NCBI GenBank assembly: GCA_017942165.1
Contig: JAGKSB010000004.1
Span: 1-64,000 of the forward strand
DNA: 64,000 nt
From: Rhinopithecimicrobium faecis
Lineage (GTDB): Bacteria > Bacteroidota > Bacteroidia > Sphingobacteriales > Sphingobacteriaceae
Direction: 5' to 3'
Shown: positions 10,087-17,580 of the stretch, in pieces
Layout: each line of letters starts with the position of its first letter
Numbering within the stretch: position 1 is the first letter of the stretch
The notes under the pieces: model-generated
What the model was told of the DNA's origin: nothing
Seen by the model: only the letters and a program-made list of their open reading frames with translations
Database searches by the model: none
Translations under genes and position numbers: made by a program

Positions 10087-11523
10087 TTATAAATTTTCTA
10101 GTAAGGCCTTTTCAAAATTGGTGATGCCATAACCTAATTTTGTATCAGGATGCTCATAGTTATGACTAGATTTTAATAATATTTCGCGAATCTCTTGGAC
10201 TGTTTTATGAGGTAGGCCTTCCCATAAACAGGCCGTGAACCCAGCGATGATAGCGGAAGCGTGCGCATTGGACCACGAGCCTCCCCAGCCGTAGATTACA
10301 GGTACATTTTCAACGAGTGAACCTAGCTCTGGCTTGATTCTACCATCCGCCGTATGGGTGTCAATACTGGACCATACAGCACTTCCATTCTCGCGTAAAT
10401 TCCCTACACTAAGGATGTGCTTAGCGTCTGCCGGGGGAACTACAATCTTGCGCGATGAGCCACCTCCGGAATTTAAAGACTGTATCACTAACATCCCTTT
10501 TTCAAAGGCAATATCTGCTGCTTGGCTACAACGTGCTCTTCCGTCGGTATGTTCAGAATTTATTTGGTAGATGGGATTGTCAAAGGCAGCTCCAAAATTG
10601 GAATAGGAGCTCACAATATCGACCCCACAGGAGTCTGCATATTCGAGGGCTGCTACCCAAGCTGTTTCAAATAATGGCTCCTGCACGCCTACGGCATCGG
10701 CGATTAATAGGACATAACTTGCCGCTGGAGCTGTACCCATGTATTTTCCAGGATTTATAGCGGCCATAATTCCAAGGTTATAATTCCCTCTTGAGGTTCC
10801 AGCATTTACATTATTGGAATTCATAAGAAAATCATAGCTTCCCGAAATTTTTTGATCTTTTATTAAATGAGCTATTTCAGGCTTATCATTTATAAATGCA
10901 AACCCTAAATCTATCAGCGCTATTTTTTTATTTTTACCAAATAATTTTTTTTCAGGAAATACGCCTGCATTATGCCGCTGAAAAAGATTGTACGTGTCTT
11001 TATAATTATCGCGGGAAAATGTCAGTGTATCCAAATTTACGTCCGACAGTTCGCTGTTTTCCTGATTCTGTTCGGGGAATAGGGGATGTCTGTAGTTTTT
11101 AAATTCGCCAAGTTTATTGACTTCTTGGACGAAAGCCAATTCCTCTAAACTCGCAGTATCGGAGTCTTCTGGAAGATGTAAAACTAAATAATTTAACCAC
11201 TTGGAGACATGTAATACCTTCCCGTGGGTAACCTTCACACAGCTTGCTATATACTGCGGGTCGATGGGTAAATCCTGGTTATTTATGCTTATTCCTTGCG
11301 CTCTTCGGCGTGAAATAGCCTCCTCAGAAAGAAATTCTTGAGGCTTAGCAAGCTGCGAGATAGAAGCCCCCTTATCTTTAAATTGAACTAGTACAACGGC
11401 ACGGTATTTTGGTTCCGCTGGATTCTGATCACGATATGAACCTAAAGGTTCATGAGTTTTACGACAACCGCAGGTAAGTATTAGTAACCAGAGGAGCATA
11501 AAAATTTTGTATGTATTTGGCAT
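10087..11523 (-). CDS. subtilase-fold (S8) lipoprotein, predicted inactive
   Basis: The 478-aa protein has a lipoprotein signal (LILTCGC; Cys18 or Cys20). Its N-terminal domain (FLSEEAISRRRAQGI, DLPIDPQYI) and core match the Bacteroidota S8 peptidase family, including GTAPAASYVL, the PPADAKHILSVG strand and the C-terminal LGYGITNFEKAL. The catalytic Asp is kept (IALIDLGF, Asp205). The His of the HGT motif is Arg245 (SRGNYNLGI), the Ser of GTSxxxP is Ala420 with Pro also lost (SNAHASA), and the oxyanion Asn falls on Ser352. It should therefore be a pseudopeptidase, perhaps a binding or scaffold protein. It is the second gene of the operon, eight bases after the HmuY-like gene. Confidence 0.85.
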   Translation of the reverse strand: MPNTYKIFMLLWLLILTCGCRKTHEPLGSYRDQNPAEPKYRAVVLVQFKDKGASISQLAKPQEFLSEEAISRRRAQGISINNQDLPIDPQYIASCVKVTHGKVLHVSKWLNYLVLHLPEDSDTASLEELAFVQEVNKLGEFKNYRHPLFPEQNQENSELSDVNLDTLTFSRDNYKDTYNLFQRHNAGVFPEKKLFGKNKKIALIDLGFAFINDKPEIAHLIKDQKISGSYDFLMNSNNVNAGTSRGNYNLGIMAAINPGKYMGTAPAASYVLLIADAVGVQEPLFETAWVAALEYADSCGVDIVSSYSNFGAAFDNPIYQINSEHTDGRARCSQAADIAFEKGMLVIQSLNSGGGSSRKIVVPPADAKHILSVGNLRENGSAVWSSIDTHTADGRIKPELGSLVENVPVIYGWGGSWSNAHASAIIAGFTACLWEGLPHKTVQEIREILLKSSHNYEHPDTKLGYGITNFEKALLENL

Positions 11524-11531
11524 AATATGCG

Positions 11532-12149
11532 TTAGTTGAAGTAATTAATATTCTCGATATATTGGTACTGTAAACTGTAGTATCCTTGCGTTTCAGCAAG
11601 CGAGTTGTAATCAGCGCGGCTGAGGTCAGGCATATTTCTGTAAAAACTTAATATTTTTATTTTCGCGTAGCCTTTACCATCTGCCGTAGCAAGGAAGATC
11701 GTCTTATCGGTGTAAGGAAAATAGATATTGTTTGCCGTGTAGTACCAGCTAAGTCCTCCTGCACGATAGCCTAAGGCAAAGTTCTCACCACTGTGATCTT
11801 GCTTTAAGCCCGCTAAATTTGGAATATCCTTCACCAGATGATAGGGGACATGTAACAATTGCCCGCGCGCATTTCCCAAGCGTTGTGGGGTTGCACGTGA
11901 ACCTCCATTAATTTGAAGTTGGGCGTGCTGAAAACAAATATCCCATAGAAAATCTTTTGGATTAGTGCTTAATTCTCCCGTAGATAATTTTAGGTAAGTA
12001 GGTGTAAAAAAGCTGGATTCAATGTTTAATAGGGTTACATCTGTAACAATAGGATCTGCAGGAAGCTTGTTTGGATCCTCTTTTTTGCAGGCATTCAGCG
12101 AAATCAAGCATATGCTTAAAGCGCTAATTAGAAAGGGTTTGAAATTCAT
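11532..12149 (-). CDS. HmuY-like surface lipoprotein (operon-leading copy)
   Basis: The 205-aa protein has a lipoprotein signal (SLNAC, Cys21) followed by KKEDP, a charged stretch like those that direct lipoproteins to the cell surface in this phylum. The HmuY pattern is present: TYLKLSTGEL, then DFLWDICFQ, a GGLSWYY block, and C-terminal YAKIKILSFYRN ... YYSLQYQ. It is only distantly similar to the second copy at 4930-5490. The gene leads a six-gene operon containing a SusC-like receptor and a pseudo-subtilase. Haem binding is plausible from the family but is not proven; no haem-ligand residues can be assigned by eye. Confidence 0.72.
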   Translation of the reverse strand: MNFKPFLISALSICLISLNACKKEDPNKLPADPIVTDVTLLNIESSFFTPTYLKLSTGELSTNPKDFLWDICFQHAQLQINGGSRATPQRLGNARGQLLHVPYHLVKDIPNLAGLKQDHSGENFALGYRAGGLSWYYTANNIYFPYTDKTIFLATADGKGYAKIKILSFYRNMPDLSRADYNSLAETQGYYSLQYQYIENINYFN

Positions 12150-12280
12150 CTTTATTTAGACTAATTATAAATAAGTTGTAAATATCTACATTAGCTAGTG
12201 TATTTCAAAATATATTATCCTTTAAATTATATTAATTAATCTATTTATTATTTCATTTTAACTGAATCATCATGTTACTT

Positions 12281-12375
12281 TAACTGAGCGTGCGTGTTTT
12301 TTATAATAGAGCGTGCGTGTTTTTTTTTAATAGAACGTTCGTGTTTTTTATAACTGAGCGTGAGTGTTTTTTTAA
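12281..12375. repeat. four tandem 23-24 bp repeats with T-tracts
   Basis: Four copies start at 12281, 12304, 12328 and 12351. Each reads roughly TAAYWGAGCGTGCGTG followed by 6-9 T. A fifth degenerate copy (TAACTGAGCTCGCTCG) starts at 12446 beyond the hairpin. The array lies 130-225 bases upstream of the six-gene lipoprotein operon, in its promoter-side gap. Function unknown; it may bind a protein or be phased DNA. Confidence 0.8.
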
Positions 12376-12393
12376 TTGATGAACAGCTTAAAT

Positions 12394-12440
12394 TCCAATA
12401 TAAAGGCGTCCTATTTTTAGTAGGACGCCTTTATATTGGA
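12394..12440. other. perfect 20-bp stem hairpin
   Basis: TCCAATATAAAGGCGTCCTA (12394-12413) is perfectly complementary to 12421-12440, with a 7-base loop. There is no clean T-run after it on either strand, so it is not a classical terminator. It sits 49 bases after the Nudix stop (minus strand) and could still end that transcript or protect its 3' end. The 12150-12488 gap contains only this hairpin and the tandem repeats. Confidence 0.75.
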
Positions 12441-12488
12441 GCTTATAACTGAGCTCGCTCGAAGGAAAATATCAAGCCTATAATTCAG

Positions 12489-13070
12489 CTATACGAGTGC
12501 TAGAATATCTTTAATAATGGGGTAAGTGTTGTTTTTAATAGCCTTTAAATCACTAGGATCCTGCCATATTGCAGCTGTAATATCTTCTTCCTTTTGAGGG
12601 ATTAATTCTGGCGACTTATTAATCCCCATATCATACCAGTTGGTGGTCTTAAGCATAAATTCTCCACGCATATAATAGCAGTGGTAAGAGGTCAATAACT
12701 TTCTTCCTAAGTAATCGATTTTTATGCCGCATTCCTCTTCGACTTCACGTACAGCAGCCTCACGCATTTTCTCATTATTCTCCACTTTTCCCTTTGGCAG
12801 GTCCCATTTACCCAGTCTATAGATAAATAGATAGTCGCCATTTCCATTTTTCACTAGGCCTCCGGCAGCCTTTATAGCCTTAATTTTCTCTTTAATCTTC
12901 TGAAAGATTAACTCACATTTATCGTCTATGACGAGGTAGGAAATTTCTTTCTTATTTTCTTGAGATTGTTTAAAAAGTTTTTCCAAGTCAATTGACTGAC
13001 TATCAATAGTTTGAGGGTTTTTAACCTTCTTAGGAACGAAATCTGCTAAAATTAGGACAGATTGGTTCAT
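12489..13070 (-). CDS. Nudix hydrolase
   Basis: The Nudix box GKVENNEKMREAAVREVEEECG matches GX5EX7REUXEEXGU and binds the divalent metal for pyrophosphate hydrolysis of nucleoside-diphosphate-X substrates; the substrate is not predictable. I chose the ATG at 13070 (MNQSVLILADF). An ATG at 13094 would add eight residues but would overlap the pyrE start codon on the other strand, so the shorter form is likelier. The protein is then 193 aa, with an N-terminal extension of about 75 residues before the Nudix domain. It is divergent from pyrE with only 22 bases between them. Confidence 0.85.
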   Translation of the reverse strand: MNQSVLILADFVPKKVKNPQTIDSQSIDLEKLFKQSQENKKEISYLVIDDKCELIFQKIKEKIKAIKAAGGLVKNGNGDYLFIYRLGKWDLPKGKVENNEKMREAAVREVEEECGIKIDYLGRKLLTSYHCYYMRGEFMLKTTNWYDMGINKSPELIPQKEEDITAAIWQDPSDLKAIKNNTYPIIKDILALV

Positions 13071-13080
13071 ATAAATTTTA

Positions 13081-13088
13081 TAAATTTG
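13081..13088 (+). promoter_or_regulatory. TAnnTTTG -7 box of pyrE
   Basis: TAAATTTG matches the Bacteroidota -7 consensus and ends only four bases before the pyrE ATG. Transcription would start at or very near the start codon, implying a leaderless or nearly leaderless mRNA. A TTG at 13062-13064 is a weak -33 candidate. Confidence 0.55.
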
Positions 13089-13092
13089 CGCC

Positions 13093-13740
13093 ATGAATAA
13101 TTTAAATGATGTTGAACAAAAAATTGCTGAATCCTTATTGCAAATTAAAGCAATAAAATTGCAACCTAAAAACCCTTTTACATGGGCATCGGGTTGGAAG
13201 TCTCCGATTTATTGTGATAATCGTATTACATTGTCACATCCAGCAATTCGTACGTATATTCGTCAAAAGTTATCGAAGCTGATACAAGAAGAGTTTGGGT
13301 CTGTAGATATGATTTCTGGCGTAGCTACCGCAGGTATTCCTCAAGGTGTGCTTGTAGCACAAGATTTAGGCCTTCCATTTACTTATGTCCGTAGCTCAGC
13401 GAAAGATCATGGAAGACAAAATATGATTGAAGGTGAAGTTAACTCTGGCCAACGTGTTGTTGTCGTAGAGGATTTAGTTTCTACAGGTAAAAGTTCTCTT
13501 GTTGCGGTAAAAGCCCTACGTGAGGCAGGTTGTAATGTTGTTGGTTTAGTTTCTATCTTTACCTATGGATTACCTGCAGCGGAAATAAATTTTGCGGAAG
13601 CAAAATGTCGCTCTATCAGTTTATGTAATTATGATGCTTTATTGACAGTTGCTGCAGAAAAAAATTATATCTTAGAGGAGGAGGTTGACATCTTAAAAAA
13701 ATGGCGCTTAGATCCAGCAAGCTGGAATCCAGCAGTTTAA
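13093..13740 (+). CDS. pyrE: orotate phosphoribosyltransferase
   Basis: The 215-aa enzyme joins orotate to PRPP to make OMP in pyrimidine synthesis. NPFTWASGWKSPIYCDNR is the N-terminal orotate/PRPP hood, and VVVVEDLVSTGKSSL is the 13-residue PRPP-binding motif with the adjacent acidic pair. KDHGRQNMIEG is the flexible catalytic loop. Length is normal for the family. The ATG at 13093 is needed to keep the conserved N-terminus. It probably forms a short operon with the following SRPBCC gene, 16 bases downstream. Confidence 0.95.
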   Translation: MNNLNDVEQKIAESLLQIKAIKLQPKNPFTWASGWKSPIYCDNRITLSHPAIRTYIRQKLSKLIQEEFGSVDMISGVATAGIPQGVLVAQDLGLPFTYVRSSAKDHGRQNMIEGEVNSGQRVVVVEDLVSTGKSSLVAVKALREAGCNVVGLVSIFTYGLPAAEINFAEAKCRSISLCNYDALLTVAAEKNYILEEEVDILKKWRLDPASWNPAV

Positions 13741-13756
13741 TTAAACATTTATATAT

Positions 13757-14155
13757 ATGACTACGATTCAAAGTAATGCTACGCTAAATAAGTCTGTGGA
13801 GGAAGTATATGCTTTTCTTACGGATTTAAATAATCATGAGCAGCTGATGCCTGAAAATATTTATAACTGGTCATCCACAGCTGATGAGGCACGGTTTACC
13901 ATTCAGAATATGGCAAAATTGGCGCTTAAAGTAAATCAGCGTGTTGCAAACGAATCTATTGTCTTAATCCCTTCTGAGAAAGCACCCTTTGACTTGTCAT
14001 TAAGCTGGAAATTAACAGCGCTATCAGCGACACAAACAAAAGCAGATTTTGTGATTGAAGCTGATTTAAATATGATGATGAAAATGTTAGCTTCTGGACC
14101 TTTACAGAAATTAGCAGATCATCAGGTTGCACAATTGAGCATTCTAGTAGGTTAA
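13757..14155 (+). CDS. SRPBCC (START-like) superfamily protein
   Basis: The 132-aa protein begins with the typical polyketide-cyclase/START pattern: a strand (TIQSNATLNKSVEEVYAFL) followed by a helix, DLNNHEQLMPENI, and ends with an amphipathic helix. Such proteins bind hydrophobic ligands in a central cavity; the ligand is unknown. Its close position after pyrE (16 bases) suggests co-transcription, a pairing often seen in Sphingobacteriaceae as far as I recall. A strong terminator follows. Confidence 0.75.
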   Translation: MTTIQSNATLNKSVEEVYAFLTDLNNHEQLMPENIYNWSSTADEARFTIQNMAKLALKVNQRVANESIVLIPSEKAPFDLSLSWKLTALSATQTKADFVIEADLNMMMKMLASGPLQKLADHQVAQLSILVG

Positions 14156-14185
14156 TTATTAATCGACCTTATCTATACCTTATTT

Positions 14186-14222
14186 AAAAGCGTTTGTATA
14201 GCACTATACAAACGCTTTTTTT
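14186..14222. terminator. intrinsic terminator after pyrE operon
   Basis: The stem AAAAGCGTTTGTATA / TATACAAACGCTTTT (15 bp, loop GCAC) runs into T7. A-runs on the left let it serve the convergent outer-membrane gene as well. Confidence 0.92.
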
Positions 14223-14231
14223 ATTGGACAC

Positions 14232-15158
14232 TTAAAATGCGAAAGAGAGATGTGCGAAGGCTTTATTGCCGGCATCCATTCTCCCAAGCGCTAATTTCTG
14301 AGCTAAAGGAACCTGGTAGTTAATGCCAAAAGAGACTTTATTGAGCGTTAACTCTACGCCAACAATTCCCTGCACTAATTTTCCGCCTGTCTCATCGACC
14401 ACAAAGCCCATCGTTTTATCCTTCATCTGCGTTTCCGCAGCAACGCCAAGGGTGGGACTGATGCGTCTATCTTGGCCTAGAGAAAATTTATGATAGGCAG
14501 AAATATTCCCTGAAAGCTTATTTCCGTAGTGGTAATCGTCGGAATTTTCCATATTTATCTTCCCTGAAACATTGGCATTAATCCCAAAATCAGAAATGCG
14601 GATATCATAAATAGCATTTAACAAAATATCCGTGCTCCCTGTTCCAAGCTGGAAGATATTCGGTGAATTTCCTTGTGCATTCAAGCGTTCAAAGGTGTCG
14701 TATTTTCCGGTGGCAAACTTAATACCAACGCCTGCCCAAAGGGATTGATTGATAAGCTTGCGATCTGTAGATCCTGTCTTTTCAAGTATTTTGTAATAAC
14801 CATTTACGACAATATCACCGATACCATTCTTTTTACGGAGTTCATCGGAGGCAGCATTGTATTTTTCGTTAAAACTGTATGGAAGGATGGCCATCACACG
14901 AAAGCGATCGCCGATATTCCAGGCCCCCCAGATATCCATATTGCGGTATCGCTCATCGGACGTTAGCGTAGTACGCTCGCCATTGGGACCCAGCTGTGTT
15001 GTAATTTCACTGTATTGGTAGCGTATACCAACAAATCTTTTGGTGAATTGTGGGAGCAGGCCTACATAATATGTTCCCGCGCCACATCCACAAATATCAC
15101 AAGCGATGGTGCTTCCATAGCTTAAGAGTAGTGCGGCAATTATAAGTATTTTTTTCAT
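14232..15158 (-). CDS. outer-membrane beta-barrel protein with N-terminal CDICGCG motif
   Basis: The 308-aa protein has a signal peptide; the predicted mature form begins at or near C-D-I-C-G-C-G (residues 20-26). Alternating strands and a terminal AFAHLSFAF indicate an outer-membrane barrel. The three cysteines at the mature N-terminus could bind copper. Its start overlaps the stop of the di-haem gene by four bases, so translation is coupled. Together with MbnP- and MbnH-like genes it probably serves copper handling or uptake across the outer membrane; this role is inferred from context. Confidence 0.72.
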   Translation of the reverse strand: MKKILIIAALLLSYGSTIACDICGCGAGTYYVGLLPQFTKRFVGIRYQYSEITTQLGPNGERTTLTSDERYRNMDIWGAWNIGDRFRVMAILPYSFNEKYNAASDELRKKNGIGDIVVNGYYKILEKTGSTDRKLINQSLWAGVGIKFATGKYDTFERLNAQGNSPNIFQLGTGSTDILLNAIYDIRISDFGINANVSGKINMENSDDYHYGNKLSGNISAYHKFSLGQDRRISPTLGVAAETQMKDKTMGFVVDETGGKLVQGIVGVELTLNKVSFGINYQVPLAQKLALGRMDAGNKAFAHLSFAF

Positions 15159-16144
15159 TCTGCAAAGCGTTTATCTAATGTGAATTGTGCGTCATTTAGG
15201 GTCTCTAAAAAAGCAAGTATCTGTGTTGTTTCCTCGTTGTTAAGCTTGATTGAGCCCGATTGAAACTGCTGCATCACCGCCGCTAAGGTTAGATAGCTGC
15301 CATCATGCATATAAGGAGCCGTATATTTTAAATTCCGAAGACTAGGAACCTTAAATTTCAACTTATCGCGCTCATGTAAGGTGATATCATAGCGGCCATA
15401 ATCTTTAGCAGGATTTAATCCTAACCCGATATCTCTAAAAGACTGGTCTGTGAAAAGTGGCTCGCTATGGCAGGTGTTGCAATGTTTCTTAAATAGCAGA
15501 TAGCCCGCTTGCTCTTCAGCTGTAAACAGCATTCCTCCTTCACCACGCTGCACTTTATCGTACTTCGACTGATCCGAAATAAGCAGTAGCATAAATTGAG
15601 AAAGTGCTTTCAGCATTCTTTCGCTGCTAATGCCCTCCGTTCCAAAAGCCGCTTTAAAGAGACCAGGATATTCCTTATTCTTCTGAAGCTTAAGCACGAT
15701 ATTGCTTAATTTCTCATCCATCTCCACGGGGTTTTCTATAGGTGCTACGGAAGATAAATCTAAATTATGCACACCACCATCCCAGAAGAAGGATTCATTC
15801 CAAGCTAAATTCATTATTGGCAAGGCATTTCGGATGCCTTCTTTATCTTCAATTCCATGGGATACAGTATGTCCATGGTGCGTGAAAGCATAATAAGAGA
15901 TATGACAGGAGCCACATGAAATGGTGTTATTGCGCGATAATAGCGGTTCATAAAAAAGCTTCTTCCCCAAATTAAATCCCGCCTCAGTAATTTTGTTGGT
16001 AGCGAAATTATAAACAGGTTCTGGAAAATTACGCGCTTTCTGAAAACCCATAAAAGGTGATATATCCACCCAATCGTCGCTCTTTCTACAAGCGACAATT
16101 GCGAGGATAATACCTAGGATACAATATAAATGCTGTTTATTCAC
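15155..16144 (-). CDS. di-haem cytochrome c peroxidase / MbnH-like lipoprotein
   Basis: Two haem c sites are present, CGSCH (77-81) and CNTCH (222-226, numbered from the GTG start), in a di-haem peroxidase fold with NLAWNESFFWDGG and a C-terminal PYMHDGSYLTL block. I place the start at the GTG at 16144, which overlaps the mbnP stop (GTGAATAA) and gives a compact lipoprotein signal with Cys19 (AIVAC). An ATG at 16177 would overlap mbnP by 41 bases. MbnH enzymes oxidise a Trp of the partner MbnP to kynurenine, creating a copper site; the adjacency to an MbnP gene favours that role over plain H2O2 detoxification. Confidence 0.82.
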   Translation of the reverse strand: MNKQHLYCILGIILAIVACRKSDDWVDISPFMGFQKARNFPEPVYNFATNKITEAGFNLGKKLFYEPLLSRNNTISCGSCHISYYAFTHHGHTVSHGIEDKEGIRNALPIMNLAWNESFFWDGGVHNLDLSSVAPIENPVEMDEKLSNIVLKLQKNKEYPGLFKAAFGTEGISSERMLKALSQFMLLLISDQSKYDKVQRGEGGMLFTAEEQAGYLLFKKHCNTCHSEPLFTDQSFRDIGLGLNPAKDYGRYDITLHERDKLKFKVPSLRNLKYTAPYMHDGSYLTLAAVMQQFQSGSIKLNNEETTQILAFLETLNDAQFTLDKRFAE

Positions 16145-16940
16145 CTGCGATCTTCTGGAAGTTGTGCGTATGGTCATGTCTAAACATCGCTTGGTAGTTG
16201 TCCGCTATGGAAGTCGAAAATTCACCAAACATCACAGAAGGGTGTTCCTTAATAGAAAATGGCGTTTTACCATCTAACACAAGGGAAACATCAACCATCA
16301 GGTGTATATCGGAGCTCAATCCTTCCTGCACAGCTGAGCTGCCAGCTTTCGTAAGATCCACGCTCACGGCTTTGATATTATTAATGGTCTGCGTGTTGTA
16401 GCCACCAAATCCACCGATATGGAAATGGTAGTTTCCTGAGCTCGAGGCGGCAGATTTACCTTCCATCTTTAGGAATATATAACCCGAGTTCCAGCTCCAA
16501 TACATGCCTTTATCAACACTTAGATCACCGAGCCTGCTGGCGATATCTTCGGTATTCTTCAGTGAATCTACGCCTACAATAAAGTCTAATTTGGTGTAGG
16601 TGCCAACGGGAACTTGAAATTTCGGAAATAAACTATTTTCCACAGAAGCATCAATTAAGAAGTAGGAAGAGTCTTTAGGTACTGTATATACGGTGCCATC
16701 TTGGCGTGTAAGCTTAATATTTGAGATATAATATCTTAGCGTTTCAATGCTGTAGTTCTCTGCTGCAGCATTTGTATAAGTAGCAGAGCCAAGCTGAAGG
16801 ACACGACCACCGACGATATGGTCAAATTTAAGTTTTACTCGACCACGTTGGTTTTCAGTAGAACTTATCGGATTGTCTTTTTTACAAGCTGAAAATAGAA
16901 AGCATACGGCTGCTAGTAAAATAATAAAATTATTTTTCAT
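16137..16940 (-). CDS. MbnP-family copper-binding lipoprotein
   Basis: The start is placed at the ATG at 16940 (MKNNFIILLAAVCFLFSAC), giving a normal lipoprotein signal with Cys19; a more upstream ATG at 16982 would bury it. The mature protein has the MbnP pattern RVKLKFDHIVGG, YISNIKL, LDFIVGVDS and MYWSWNSGYIFLKMEG (146-161). The two Trp in this motif (148, 150) are candidates for the residue converted to kynurenine in MbnP/CorA proteins. His-rich YHFHIGG (171-177) and a C-terminal RHDHTHNF may also bind metal. It overlaps the di-haem gene, fitting an MbnP-MbnH pair. Confidence 0.82.
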   Translation of the reverse strand: MKNNFIILLAAVCFLFSACKKDNPISSTENQRGRVKLKFDHIVGGRVLQLGSATYTNAAAENYSIETLRYYISNIKLTRQDGTVYTVPKDSSYFLIDASVENSLFPKFQVPVGTYTKLDFIVGVDSLKNTEDIASRLGDLSVDKGMYWSWNSGYIFLKMEGKSAASSSGNYHFHIGGFGGYNTQTINNIKAVSVDLTKAGSSAVQEGLSSDIHLMVDVSLVLDGKTPFSIKEHPSVMFGEFSTSIADNYQAMFRHDHTHNFQKIAGE

Positions 16941-17005
16941 GTTATAGGAATAAAATATGCGGCTATATAAATAATAGCGCATGGAATTAATTAAGTGTGA
17001 ATATT

Positions 17006-17022
17006 AAAAAAAAGGGGGGGGG
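17006..17022. repeat. A8G9 homopolymer tract (C9T8 on the mRNA strand)
   Basis: Eight A followed by nine G on the plus strand lie between the stop of the small Cys-rich gene and mbnP. On the transcribed strand this is C9U8 in the mbnP leader. Runs of nine C/G are rare in this AT-rich DNA and tend to slip in replication. Confidence 0.9.
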
Positions 17023-17024
17023 AT

Positions 17025-17399
17025 TTAAACGGTCGCTACTGGAGGGCGGAATAGCGAGTTAAAGATATTTCTTGAAAATAGATTACTGCGGAACTCCGAA
17101 AAATCCATATCCTTTACCAAGGATGGTGCAGGCGTTGATAAATCAAAAGCTTGATTTAAGAAAACATAGGATTCCTGCAAGTTGACTTTCAAGGAGTCTT
17201 GTTCCTTTTCCTTCGCAGCGCGGATTTTTTTCATTAACACACATTGTCCATGACACACATTGTTGGCATACATGCGCTGCTCACAAAGATTCTTGGCAAT
17301 ATAGTCTTGATTGATATAAAAGGAGGCACCTATCAATAATGTCATGTTGCTTTGCACAAGCATGATGGGGATCATTATAAATAGTAGTAGTGTCTTCAT
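17025..17399 (-). CDS. small membrane/periplasmic protein with C-x9-C-H-G-Q-C motif
   Basis: The 124-aa protein starts at the ATG at 17399 (MKTLLLFIMIPIML); a longer TTG-initiated frame from 17408 is less likely because the promoter box lies there. A hydrophobic N-terminal segment is followed by FYINQDYIAKNLCEQR and VCHGQC, giving Cys39, Cys49 and Cys53. Similar small proteins with a NxDYIxKNLC...CxGxC pattern occur in Bacteroidota, in my recollection near metal genes; they have no established function. As first gene of the MbnP/MbnH operon it may be a copper-binding or metal-sensing accessory. Confidence 0.65.
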   Translation of the reverse strand: MKTLLLFIMIPIMLVQSNMTLLIGASFYINQDYIAKNLCEQRMYANNVCHGQCVLMKKIRAAKEKEQDSLKVNLQESYVFLNQAFDLSTPAPSLVKDMDFSEFRSNLFSRNIFNSLFRPPVATV

Positions 17400-17405
17400 T
17401 GCGCC

Positions 17406-17413
17406 CAAAAGTA
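17406..17413 (-). promoter_or_regulatory. TAnnTTTG -7 box of the copper operon
   Basis: On the minus strand TACTTTTG ends six bases before the ATG at 17399, so the transcript would have almost no leader. No clear -33 TTG is seen. Confidence 0.45.
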
Positions 17414-17529
17414 AAAACTTTAGCTTACATTAAAAATATTAATTTACTTTTTTTATCTGAAACATGTAAATATCCCGCTATGATTGGATATTTATGATGC
17501 TTTGATGGGATAATTAGCAAGGTCTTTTT

Positions 17530-17537
17530 TATATTTG
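17530..17537 (+). promoter_or_regulatory. TAnnTTTG -7 box of the exonuclease gene
   Basis: TATATTTG matches the consensus and lies 43 bases before the ATG at 17581. A TTTG at 17501-17504 is upstream at a long spacing. Confidence 0.45.
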
Positions 17538-17580
17538 TATTCCTTCAAGTCGAAAGCGCGGCTTGTACAATCTTATAAAA

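Noticed and set aside
12281-12375. Tandem repeats considered as a CRISPR array
   Set aside because: The units abut with no unique spacers of CRISPR length, the repeats vary, and no cas gene is present.
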